From assembly GCA_013139395.1 (NCBI GenBank), contig WTAX01000474.1:1-6693 (forward strand): a stretch of DNA of 6,693 nucleotides, written 5' to 3'. Both the position numbers and the translations under genes were made by a program. Every line of letters starts with the position of its first letter. Positions within the stretch are counted from its first letter, which is position 1. The notes below the pieces were generated by a model. It was not told the origin of the DNA, made no database searches, and saw only the letters and a list, made by a program, of their open reading frames with translations. Positions 1 through 6,328 of this stretch are shown here, piece by piece. The stretch comes from Gammaproteobacteria bacterium. GTDB lineage: Bacteria > Pseudomonadota > Gammaproteobacteria > GRL18.

Positions 1-6
1 ATAGCA

Positions 7-2397
7 ATGAGTTTTTTCCAGCAGTACTCGATAAAGAAACGATTATCATTAATCACGTTGATAACTTCCTCAATTGCTGTGGCATTAGTATGCTTAACTT
101 TTATTTTTACAGAAATATATTTCAACTGGCAGGAAATGAATCGATACCATGTCGTTCTTTGTGAAAGTATAGGATTAAATGTACGCTCAGCGATTATATC
201 TGAAGATAAACAATATATTTCTACGGCATTAAATACCTTTGTGATTAATCCAGATATAGAGGCAGTTTATGTCTACAATAAGGAGAATAAATTATTAGGT
301 AATTATTTTCTTGAAAATAAAAAAAGTGTAGACTCAATTCTAAATAATGCTGCCGATTTTCTAAGCAATTCCCAGGCACTCAGTGTTCAATATCAACGTA
401 GTCGAATTGTTATTACCCACATGGTTCAATTTGAACGGGAAAATATCGGCAAAATAATTCTTTCTGTATCATTAAGTCGCTTTTACTTACATTCCGCATG
501 GGTTGTCTTTGTAGCGTTAATTATTTTTATTTTAATTAATCTTGTCAGCATTCTTGTATGGCAAAGAGTTCATAAAATGATCACTGAACCCATTGAAAAA
601 ATGATGAAGGTGAGTACTGAAGTTTCGCAAAATGAGGACTATTCATTAAGGGTAAAGGTCGAGGGCGAAGATGAACTAGCCAGGCTTGGACTTTGCTTTA
701 ATGAAATGCTGGCGCAGATTCAACTGAGAGATATTGAGTTGAGTGAGCATCAAGAACACCTGGAGAGTCTTGTTGAGCAGAGAACGGAGCAAGCTGAACA
801 AGCCACTAAAGCAAAAAGTGAATTTCTGGCAACCATGAGCCATGAAATTAGAACACCAATGAATGCTGTTATTGGTATGACGGAATTGTTGTTGAATAGT
901 GATTTGCAGTTAAAGCAAAAACGTTATGCAAATATGATCCTGAACTCCAGTACTTTATTATTGAAAATAATTAATGACATTTTAGATTTTTCCAAAATTG
1001 AAGCCAATAAATTAAAGTTAGAAGAAATTATTTTTCAGCCTAAGCAAATTTTATTTGATGTTAAAGAAACATTTTTTAATGAAGCAAAAAATAAAAAAAT
1101 AGAACTTGAATTAGACATTAATGAAAAAAGTTCAGGCTATGTTATCGGTGATCCCTTTCGCTTAAAGCAAATATTAAATAACCTATTATCCAATGCCATT
1201 AAGTTTACAGATAAAGGAAAAGTCAGCCTTAGCCTGGAAATCCTTAAGGAAACGCAGCATGTGATTGAATTTTGTTTTTCGGTGAAAGATACCGGAATAG
1301 GGATTAAAGATAAATCAATTAATGAGCTTTTTTCTGTTTTTCACCAGGCTGATAGTTCTATTACTCGTGAATTTGGTGGTACTGGATTGGGCCTGGCTAT
1401 TTCTCAGAATCTTGCTCGGATGATGGGTGGTGAAATTAAAGTTAAAAGTATTGAAGGTGATGGCAGTCATTTCTTTTTTACTTTGAAATTGAAAAAAGTA
1501 ACACCTGAAGAGTTATCAAAAAATGAAAAGCTTCATGAATTATCCCATGAGGTATTATCTACTGATGCATTAGAAAAGGGTGATTTTATAATTCTATTGA
1601 CTGATGATGATCCTATTAATCTTGAAGTCATTAATGGTCTGATTGAAGTACTGGGATTTAATGCTGAAGTGGCCAATAATGGTATTGAAACGTTGGAAAT
1701 GGTTAAAAATAAAGGTGTTGATTATTTTGATCTGGTTTTAATGGATATACAAATGCCTACTATGGATGGTTATACAACTGCTCGAAAATTAAGAGAAATG
1801 AATTTTCTGGCACCTATAATTGCCTTGAGTGCTCATGTAAAAAAAGAAGCACGTGAAGCTGCCTTTGATGCGGGTATGGACGATTATTTAAGTAAACCCA
1901 TTCAAATGGATACATTAAATAAAGCACTGAATCGCTGGCTTGGTTTAAAAGAATTACTAATAGATCATAAAGAGAGAGAAAACAAACAGCATGTAATTTT
2001 CCAAAAGATTGATAATGTTGCCAATGAAATAGCAGATAATCCGTTTAATGAGTTATCTATTATCTCTTTAGATGAGGTCTTGCCGCGATTAAATAATAAT
2101 ACCGGGCTATTAAAGAAATTACTTGAAAAATATTATGAAACTTACGTCGAACATTTTATTTTGATACAAAATGCCTATGATGCAGAGCACTACCAGGAAG
2201 TATCAAATTTAGCACATAAAATAAAGGGAGCCGCACGTTCACTAGGTATAGAATCTGTGGCTGATGATGCAGAAAAACTTGAGTTAAGTCTGAAAGATGG
2301 AATTATTTCATCTGAATCTGTTGAATTTATGTCACGATTTAAAAATACCCTATCTGAAACAATGAATGAACTCTCTGAATTTTTGCAGCAGTTATAA
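7..2397 (+). CDS. Hybrid sensor histidine kinase (CHASE8-like sensor, HAMP, HisKA, HATPase_c, receiver, Hpt), BarA/GacS-like architecture
   Basis: This is an inner-membrane sensor kinase that should autophosphorylate and run an internal His-Asp-His relay to a separate response regulator. Domains in order: TM1 about residues 14-35; a periplasmic segment about 38-160 resembling CHASE8 sensors (conserved spacing of the SAII..ED and [11 protein letters not shown] stretches); TM2 about 164-187; HAMP about 188-245; a short coiled coil; HisKA with phospho-acceptor H279 in SHEIRTP; HATPase_c with N-box N396, G1 D428-TGIGI and G2 GGTGLGL (457-463); a receiver with acidic pair D533/D534, phospho-acceptor D580, S608 and K630; and a C-terminal Hpt with H737 in AHKIKGAA. 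All catalytic residues are present, so it looks fully active. At 796 residues it is complete. The start is supported by the usual N-terminus of CHASE8 kinases (basic IKKRL just before TM1), but only six bases precede it, so its ribosome site and promoter are out of view. No response regulator lies next to it. The stimulus is unknown, and calling it BarA would go beyond the evidence because BarA has a different periplasmic domain. Confidence 0.95.
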   Translation: MSFFQQYSIKKRLSLITLITSSIAVALVCLTFIFTEIYFNWQEMNRYHVVLCESIGLNVRSAIISEDKQYISTALNTFVINPDIEAVYVYNKENKLLGNYFLENKKSVDSILNNAADFLSNSQALSVQYQRSRIVITHMVQFERENIGKIILSVSLSRFYLHSAWVVFVALIIFILINLVSILVWQRVHKMITEPIEKMMKVSTEVSQNEDYSLRVKVEGEDELARLGLCFNEMLAQIQLRDIELSEHQEHLESLVEQRTEQAEQATKAKSEFLATMSHEIRTPMNAVIGMTELLLNSDLQLKQKRYANMILNSSTLLLKIINDILDFSKIEANKLKLEEIIFQPKQILFDVKETFFNEAKNKKIELELDINEKSSGYVIGDPFRLKQILNNLLSNAIKFTDKGKVSLSLEILKETQHVIEFCFSVKDTGIGIKDKSINELFSVFHQADSSITREFGGTGLGLAISQNLARMMGGEIKVKSIEGDGSHFFFTLKLKKVTPEELSKNEKLHELSHEVLSTDALEKGDFIILLTDDDPINLEVINGLIEVLGFNAEVANNGIETLEMVKNKGVDYFDLVLMDIQMPTMDGYTTARKLREMNFLAPIIALSAHVKKEAREAAFDAGMDDYLSKPIQMDTLNKALNRWLGLKELLIDHKERENKQHVIFQKIDNVANEIADNPFNELSIISLDEVLPRLNNNTGLLKKLLEKYYETYVEHFILIQNAYDAEHYQEVSNLAHKIKGAARSLGIESVADDAEKLELSLKDGIISSESVEFMSRFKNTLSETMNELSEFLQQL

Positions 2398-2420
2398 TTT
2401 TTATTCCATGACAGTTTATC

Positions 2421-2453
2421 CTGACAACAAAGTAACTATGAATACGCTATAAT
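2421..2453 (+). promoter_or_regulatory. Possible sigma70-type promoter for comM
   Basis: A perfect TATAAT lies at 2448-2453, 75 bp before the comM start. The only good -35-like hexamer, CTGACA at 2421-2426, is 21 bp away, longer than the usual 16-18. At the ideal 17-bp spacing the hexamer is CAACAA, which is poor. The -10 box is therefore convincing by sequence and position, but the -35 is weak, which suggests an activator-dependent or modest promoter. TGACA occurs twice here (2409-2413 and 2422-2426), which may be chance. No terminator is visible after the kinase gene, so read-through into comM is also possible. Confidence 0.35.
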
Positions 2454-2474
2454 TTGCTCTGGAGACTTTCTTAT

Positions 2475-2516
2475 ATGAGTTTATCTATCAGGGAGTTATT
2501 AATGATTTGTGATTAA
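2475..2516 (+). other. Possible 13-codon leader ORF upstream of comM
   Basis: ATG at 2475 opens a short reading frame (MSLSIRELLMICD) ending in TAA at 2514-2516. A GGAGA Shine-Dalgarno-like sequence at 2461-2465 lies 9 bases upstream. The stop codon overlaps the comM ribosome binding site (AAAGGG, 2515-2520), a layout seen in translationally coupled leader peptides. It is not in frame with comM, so it is not an N-terminal extension. Its first five residues equal those of ComM but with different codons, which argues for coincidence rather than duplication. If the TATAAT at 2448-2453 is the promoter, the ribosome site would sit at the very 5' end of the transcript. Expression is unproven. Confidence 0.2.
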
Positions 2517-2520
2517 AGGG
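2515..2520 (+). promoter_or_regulatory. Ribosome binding site of comM
   Basis: AAAGGG lies 7 bases before the ATG at 2528. It fixes the start, which matches the conserved ComM/YifB N-terminus (MSLSIVYSRA). Confidence 0.7.
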
Positions 2521-2527
2521 AATTTAT

Positions 2528-4078
2528 ATGTCACTATCAATTGTATATAGTCGCGCTGGCGGCCTGGATGCGCCACTGGTTACTGTTGAAGTTCTATTAA
2601 CCAATGGTTTACCCAGTTTAAGTATTGTTGGTCTTCCTGAAACCGCTGTTAAGGAGAGTAAAGACAGAGTACGCGGGGCGATTATCAATAGCCGATTCGA
2701 ATTTCCTGTACGTCGAATTACTATTAATCTTGCTCCTGCAGATTTACCCAAAGAAGGTGGACGTTTTGATCTGGCGATTGCTCTTGGTATATTACTTTCA
2801 TCTAAACAGTTAGAGCTGCCTAAAAACACATCTTCTAAAACAAAAGTTAATAATAATGAACCATCTCATTTTGTTGAACAGTTTGAATTTGTCGGTGAGC
2901 TGGCACTGAGTGGTGAATTACGTGCCGTTAAGGGCATTCTTCCAATTGCCATTCAGGCTAATAAAAATAAGCGAATTTTAATTGTACCAGAAGAAAATGG
3001 TATAGAAGCTTCTCTGATAAATGGCTTAAAAGTGTATACGGCAAAGCATCTCTTAGATGTTTGTGCTTTTTTAAAAGGTGAAGCTCTGCTGCATGAACCG
3101 CAAGTTCATGAAGCACAAAATCAGCGTTTTTATGCTAATTGTCTCTCGGATATTCGTGGTCAGCAAAGTGCTAAACGGGCACTGGAAATTGCAGCTGCCG
3201 GCCAACATAGTTTGCTTATGAAAGGACCGCCAGGTACAGGGAAAACGATGTTAGCCAGTCGCCTGGTGACTATTTTACCTGATATGTCTGATGATGAAGC
3301 AGAAGAAGTGGCTGCTATTCGTTCTGTTTGTGGTGAAACCGTTGATTTTCATAACTGGTCTGTACGTGGCTTTAGAGTGCCTCATCACACCGCCTCCGGG
3401 GTTGCATTGGTGGGTGGCGGTAGTTATCCAAGACCTGGTGAAATTAGTTTAGCCCATCATGGCGTGCTTTTTATGGACGAACTCCCGGAATTTAGTCAAA
3501 AGGTTCTTGAAGTATTAAGAGAACCTTTAGAATCGGGAAAAATAGCCATTTCACGGGCGGCAAAACGGGCAGAATTTCCTGCGTCATTTCAATTGATTGC
3601 AGCAATGAATCCTTGCCCTTGCGGTTATTGGGGAGATAGTCAAAATAATTGTCGTTGTACCAGTGAACAAGTCCAGCGCTATCAAAATAAATTGTCAGGG
3701 CCTTTTTTAGACAGGATAGATATGCACATTGAAGTACCTGCCTTATCACATAAGGACTTGCAGGAAAGCAGTGATGAGATAGAAAAAAGCACAACGGTGA
3801 AACAGCGTGTAATTGCTGCTCAGCAACGACAAAAAAACAGGCGAAAACATTGTAATGCCCACTTGAGCAATCAGGAAATAGAAAAAGATTGTCGTCTTTC
3901 AGTCAATGATCAAAAAGTGCTTGAAAAAACGATGAATAAGATGCATCTCTCGGCGCGTGCCTATCATCGAATATTAAAACTGGCCCGAACCATTGCTGAT
4001 CTTGATAATAGCGAAAATATACAATTGCATCATTTGACAGAGTCTATTGGTTATCGAAAAATCGAACATTTCCAATAA
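2528..4078 (+). CDS. comM: ComM/YifB family Mg-chelatase-like AAA+ ATPase (branch-migration helicase)
   Basis: ComM is a cytoplasmic hexameric AAA+ ATPase of the Mg-chelatase-like group. In naturally competent gammaproteobacteria it promotes branch migration of the three-stranded intermediate during integration of transforming DNA. This 516-residue protein matches the usual length of about 505-515. The N-terminal ChlI-type domain (about 1-180) has a Lon-C-terminal-like fold and conserved SIVGLPETAVKESKDRV and INLAPADLPKEG stretches. The ATPase core has Walker A GPPGTGKT at 233-240 (K239), Walker B VLFMDE ending D317-E318, a sensor-1 asparagine at N361, a cysteine cluster C363/C365/C375/C377 typical of the family, and a predicted arginine finger R396 in GPFLDRID. 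The C-terminal domain has a sensor-2-like SARAYHR (R477). Nothing is missing. Many non-competent bacteria also carry this gene, so it does not prove transformability. The next gene lies 218 bp away, mostly because of an inserted element; without it the gap would be 48 bp. Confidence 0.96.
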   Translation: MSLSIVYSRAGGLDAPLVTVEVLLTNGLPSLSIVGLPETAVKESKDRVRGAIINSRFEFPVRRITINLAPADLPKEGGRFDLAIALGILLSSKQLELPKNTSSKTKVNNNEPSHFVEQFEFVGELALSGELRAVKGILPIAIQANKNKRILIVPEENGIEASLINGLKVYTAKHLLDVCAFLKGEALLHEPQVHEAQNQRFYANCLSDIRGQQSAKRALEIAAAGQHSLLMKGPPGTGKTMLASRLVTILPDMSDDEAEEVAAIRSVCGETVDFHNWSVRGFRVPHHTASGVALVGGGSYPRPGEISLAHHGVLFMDELPEFSQKVLEVLREPLESGKIAISRAAKRAEFPASFQLIAAMNPCPCGYWGDSQNNCRCTSEQVQRYQNKLSGPFLDRIDMHIEVPALSHKDLQESSDEIEKSTTVKQRVIAAQQRQKNRRKHCNAHLSNQEIEKDCRLSVNDQKVLEKTMNKMHLSARAYHRILKLARTIADLDNSENIQLHHLTESIGYRKIEHFQ

Positions 4079-4105
4079 AAATATTCAGAGTTTGAACTGT
4101 ATAAA

Positions 4106-4113
4106 CAATAAAG
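4106..4113. repeat. Target-site duplication, left copy
   Basis: CAATAAAG directly abuts the left GTAAC end of the 162-bp element and is identical to the copy at 4276-4283. An 8-bp duplication is typical of IS66-family insertion. Confidence 0.8.
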
Positions 4114-4125
4114 GTAACTATTCAG
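4114..4125 (+). repeat. Left terminal inverted repeat of the MITE
   Basis: GTAACTATTCAG is a perfect inverted match to 4264-4275. Beyond it, GTATT recurs in both ends with a two-base offset (4129-4133 on the left; complement of 4258-4262 on the right), so the ancestral repeat may have been longer. Confidence 0.85.
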
Positions 4126-4150
4126 TATGTATTCCTAAATAACGCTTGTT

Positions 4151-4184
4151 AAGCCCATGGTCACTTATTTTTCTAACTTTGACT
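4151..4184 (+). repeat. Internal inverted repeat of the MITE, left arm
   Basis: This 34-base arm matches the complement of 4215-4248 at 28 of 34 positions. The longest unbroken block is 11 bases (4164-4174, CTTATTTTTCT). All six differences are transitions (4156, 4157, 4162, 4163, 4175, 4183). Each gives a C-A mismatch in plus-strand RNA and a G-U wobble in minus-strand RNA. Confidence 0.8.
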
Positions 4185-4214
4185 TCCTGTTACAAGAGGT
4201 CGCTACGCTCAGAC

Positions 4215-4248
4215 AATCAAAGTCAGAAAAATAAGCAACCACAGGCTT
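4215..4248 (-). repeat. Internal inverted repeat of the MITE, right arm
   Basis: This is the partner of 4151-4184. The two arms are separated by 30 bases (4185-4214). A further CTG/CAG pairing (4187-4189 with 4210-4212) could extend the stem past a small internal bulge, leaving a loop of about 20 bases. Confidence 0.8.
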
Positions 4249-4263
4249 TTTGTAAATAATACG

Positions 4264-4275
4264 CTGAATAGTTAC
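4264..4275 (-). repeat. Right terminal inverted repeat of the MITE
   Basis: CTGAATAGTTAC is the exact reverse complement of the left end at 4114-4125. It is followed at once by the second CAATAAAG copy. Confidence 0.85.
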
Positions 4276-4283
4276 CAATAAAG
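4276..4283. repeat. Target-site duplication, right copy
   Basis: CAATAAAG is identical to 4106-4113. It ends 13 bases before the DUF2157 start codon, so this copy now forms part of that gene's translation-initiation region. Confidence 0.8.
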
Positions 4284-4296
4284 AACAATAAAAAGC

Positions 4297-5682
4297 ATGA
4301 ATAATAAACAGTTTTATAAAAAACTTCAGGAAAAACTGCCTCACTGGAAAATGCAGGGCTGGCTGGATGACGTATCAGCACAATCTATTTTAAATGATGC
4401 TTATAGTGATGCAAATAATTCAAGTAGTAAATCCCATAAAATAAGTCTTATTCTCGGTATTATGGGAGTTATGCTGCTTGCTGTCGGAGTCATTAGTTTT
4501 ATTGCGGCAAACTGGCAGGGTATGAGTAAAATAATGAAGTTAAGTTTATTATTCTCTTCAATGACTGCTGCTTATTTAGCATCTGTCTGGGCTTTATCAG
4601 AGCAAAAATATCCTGCGCTGGGTCAGGCTTTTTTATTATTAGGTGTTTTATTATTTGGCAATAATATTATGCTGATTGCGCAAATTTACCATATTGACAG
4701 CCACTATCCAAATGCTATTCTGCTTTGGGCTGCAGGTGCATTAATTACTGCTCTTATAATGAAGTCAGAAGTTGTTTTGATCACCAGTATTCTATTGTCA
4801 GTACTCTGGAGCGGGATGGAAATTTTTGATTTTAGCCGGATACACTGGCAGTGGTTATTATTTTGCTCTGTTTGTAGCGTACTAACCATTAGGCAAGGTT
4901 TTCATTTAGCTGCTCATATAATGATAGTCAGTTTTTTTGTGTGGCTGTTATTTAGTTTTTATAGCTTTGCCCGTTATACATCAGTTGGTTATCTTGTGCA
5001 GACGTATCTTTTATCAGGCGTATTAATTTTTATGCTGGCTGAAATGATGCGTAATAGACAATACATAAGGTATTTTACTGAACTCCTATCCCGCTATGCT
5101 TTAATCTTTTCAGCTGTGTTCTTATATGTGCTGAGTTTTCCTGAACTGGATTTTGATGCTTCTTTTTACTCAGGTTATATTGCTGATGAATTGTACCCGC
5201 AACTCAATGTTGTAATCATTCAATTAATGTTAATGGGTTTATTTTTAGTGTCCTCTATCAGGCACTTTATGGCTAATGAAAAAAGTCAGCCAATAAAGTG
5301 GCTGTCAGTCTTATGGTCATTGTTTCTTGTCTTATGTTTGCTATGGAATTTGTTTTTTTATCAGGAACAACAAAACATTCCGGTGATTATCATTAATGTA
5401 CTTTTGTTTTTATTAGTTATAGGATTAATTTATTCAGGACTGGTAGAGCATAAACGTTTTTATGTTAATTTGGCTTTTGGTCTTTTTACTGTCACTTTGC
5501 TTACTCGATATTTTGATACCTTCTGGGACTTAATGGATCGCTCATTATTTTTTATTGTGGGTGGTTTGCTATTAATTATCGGCGGCTATTGGCTGGAAAA
5601 GAAAAGACGCCAGCTTAACCGGCAATCAGTTTCTGATATGCATCAGTCTATACCTTTCACTGGTGATCATGATGGGCAATAA
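4297..5682 (+). CDS. DUF2157 domain polytopic membrane protein
   Basis: This 461-residue integral membrane protein has unknown function. A soluble N-terminus of about 48 residues (helical, with the family-typical pattern of a leading domain ending before a polar Ser/Asn-rich linker) is followed by about 13-14 hydrophobic segments. The first (about 49-70) ends in the conserved AANW (N72-W73), a hallmark of DUF2157 proteins. The last (about 416-433) carries FFIVGGLLLIIGGYWLEKKRR, the usual C-terminal end, with a basic tail that is probably cytoplasmic. The C-terminal half may correspond to the DUF4401-like region found in relatives. The ribosome site is weak: AAAGAA, partly supplied by the MITE's target duplication, lies 9-10 bases from the ATG. 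The gene overlaps the downstream GDYXXLXY gene, a pairing common in bacteria, so the two products probably act together in the envelope. No catalytic residues can be named. Confidence 0.88.
   Translation: MNNKQFYKKLQEKLPHWKMQGWLDDVSAQSILNDAYSDANNSSSKSHKISLILGIMGVMLLAVGVISFIAANWQGMSKIMKLSLLFSSMTAAYLASVWALSEQKYPALGQAFLLLGVLLFGNNIMLIAQIYHIDSHYPNAILLWAAGALITALIMKSEVVLITSILLSVLWSGMEIFDFSRIHWQWLLFCSVCSVLTIRQGFHLAAHIMIVSFFVWLLFSFYSFARYTSVGYLVQTYLLSGVLIFMLAEMMRNRQYIRYFTELLSRYALIFSAVFLYVLSFPELDFDASFYSGYIADELYPQLNVVIIQLMLMGLFLVSSIRHFMANEKSQPIKWLSVLWSLFLVLCLLWNLFFYQEQQNIPVIIINVLLFLLVIGLIYSGLVEHKRFYVNLAFGLFTVTLLTRYFDTFWDLMDRSLFFIVGGLLLIIGGYWLEKKRRQLNRQSVSDMHQSIPFTGDHDGQ
5662..5667 (+). promoter_or_regulatory. 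Ribosome binding site inside the DUF2157 gene for the GDYXXLXY gene
   Basis: GGTGAT matches the 3' part of the ideal Shine-Dalgarno AGGAGGTGAT. It lies 4 bases before ATG 5672 and 1 base before ATG 5669, and it overlaps the possible GTG start at 5663. This spacing favours 5672. Confidence 0.4.
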
Positions 5683-6271
5683 ATTGCTATGGATAAAAAT
5701 ATTCCTTATCATTCTGATTCAGTCCTCTTTGTTATTAGCCATGATTGCGAATCGTCAGACAATACTATCATCAGATACCATCGTTATTCTGGAAACACGT
5801 CCTATTGATCCACGTTCATTATTCCGGGGTGATTATGTTCGTCTGAATTATGAAATTAATGAGCTGCAACTTGATAAATTATCAGGTGATCAATCGTTTA
5901 AAAGAAATGATACGATCTATGTCGTGCTGCAAAAGCAGAATTTATATTGGCAGGCTAAGGCTGTTTTTCTTGAAAAACCAGGCAGCCAAAATATTCATCA
6001 GGTATTTATTCTTGGTGTTGTTAGGTCTGTTAGTAATAGCAAGTGGGATGTCAATCTAAAATCCCATATAGAGACTGTTAGTATAGATGTCAGCTATGGT
6101 ATCGAAAATTATTTTGTGCCGGAAGGGGAGGGCTTAAAGCTTGAGCGCCCCAAACCCGGAGATAAAGTGACCTTAGAAATAGCTCTGGATGATAACGGAC
6201 ATGCCGCCATAAAGAGTTTATTATTAAACGGCGTGAAGCAATATGAAGAGGCTTTATTTCCGCGACCCTAA
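5672..6271 (+). CDS. GDYXXLXY domain membrane-anchored protein
   Basis: This protein has about 199 residues. One N-terminal membrane segment (about 8-26, preceded by Lys) leads into a domain probably facing the periplasm. The family signature is exact: G53-D54-Y55-V-R-L58-N-Y60, preceded by the usual RPIDPRSLFR. The second conserved patch, YFVPEGEG (about 147-154), is also present. Its function is not established. It occurs beside DUF2157/DUF4401 membrane proteins, as here, where its start overlaps the end of that gene, so coupled translation and a joint complex are likely. Three start codons are possible: GTG 5663, ATG 5669 and ATG 5672. 5672 was chosen because it has the best spacing from GGTGAT, and the choice changes only 1-3 residues. 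It ends 57 bp before the convergent sbcB stop. Confidence 0.88.
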   Translation: MGNKLLWIKIFLIILIQSSLLLAMIANRQTILSSDTIVILETRPIDPRSLFRGDYVRLNYEINELQLDKLSGDQSFKRNDTIYVVLQKQNLYWQAKAVFLEKPGSQNIHQVFILGVVRSVSNSKWDVNLKSHIETVSIDVSYGIENYFVPEGEGLKLERPKPGDKVTLEIALDDNGHAAIKSLLLNGVKQYEEALFPRP

Positions 6272-6297
6272 GTCGGTACCGGCTGGCATTTTTATTG
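6271..6297 (+). terminator. Weak terminator-like hairpin after the DUF2157/GDYXXLXY operon
   Basis: AGTCG-GTAC-CGGCT (6271-6284) can form a 5-bp stem with one G-T pair, followed by a T-rich stretch (ATTTTTATT, 6289-6297). A second T-rich run follows at 6304-6315 (TTTTTTATTTTT). The stem is short, so the call is tentative. Its position between convergent genes is where a terminator is expected. Confidence 0.3.
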
Positions 6298-6328
6298 AAT
6301 GGCTTTTTTATTTTTCAGTACTGGTGAC

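Larger units (their letters stand above)
4114..4275. mobile_element. 162-bp non-autonomous element (MITE), probably mobilised by an IS66-family transposase
   Basis: The element is bounded by 12-bp perfect inverted repeats (GTAACTATTCAG at 4114-4125 and its complement at 4264-4275) and flanked by an exact 8-bp direct repeat, CAATAAAG. Ends starting GTAA plus an 8-bp duplication are the established signature of the IS66 family. It has no room for a transposase and no meaningful ORF, so it would depend on a transposase elsewhere. Inside is a second imperfect inverted repeat (4151-4184 and 4215-4248) that would form a long hairpin with a central sequence of about 30 nt. The exact duplication suggests a fairly recent insertion. 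Family assignment rests on end sequence and duplication length only. Confidence 0.8.

Noticed and set aside
2398..2527. A CRP-S/Sxy-type competence operator upstream of comM
   Set aside because: I looked for a palindrome of the TGCGATC-N6-GATCGCA kind, known for competence genes in Haemophilus and Vibrio, and found none. Regulation with competence cannot be claimed.
2524..2829. Minus-strand ORF of 101 codons opposite the start of comM
   Set aside because: It lies wholly over the well-conserved ComM N-terminal domain, has no recognisable motif, and is best explained as a shadow frame.
3492..3794. Minus-strand ORF of 100 codons inside comM
   Set aside because: It is antisense to the sensor-1/arginine-finger region of ComM. 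Its odd composition and lack of motifs mark it as a shadow.
4114..4275. The hairpin between comM and DUF2157 as a simple intrinsic terminator
   Set aside because: The stem is far longer than usual and no T-tract directly follows it. The terminal repeats plus the exact 8-bp duplication are better explained by a transposable element, though it may still affect transcription.
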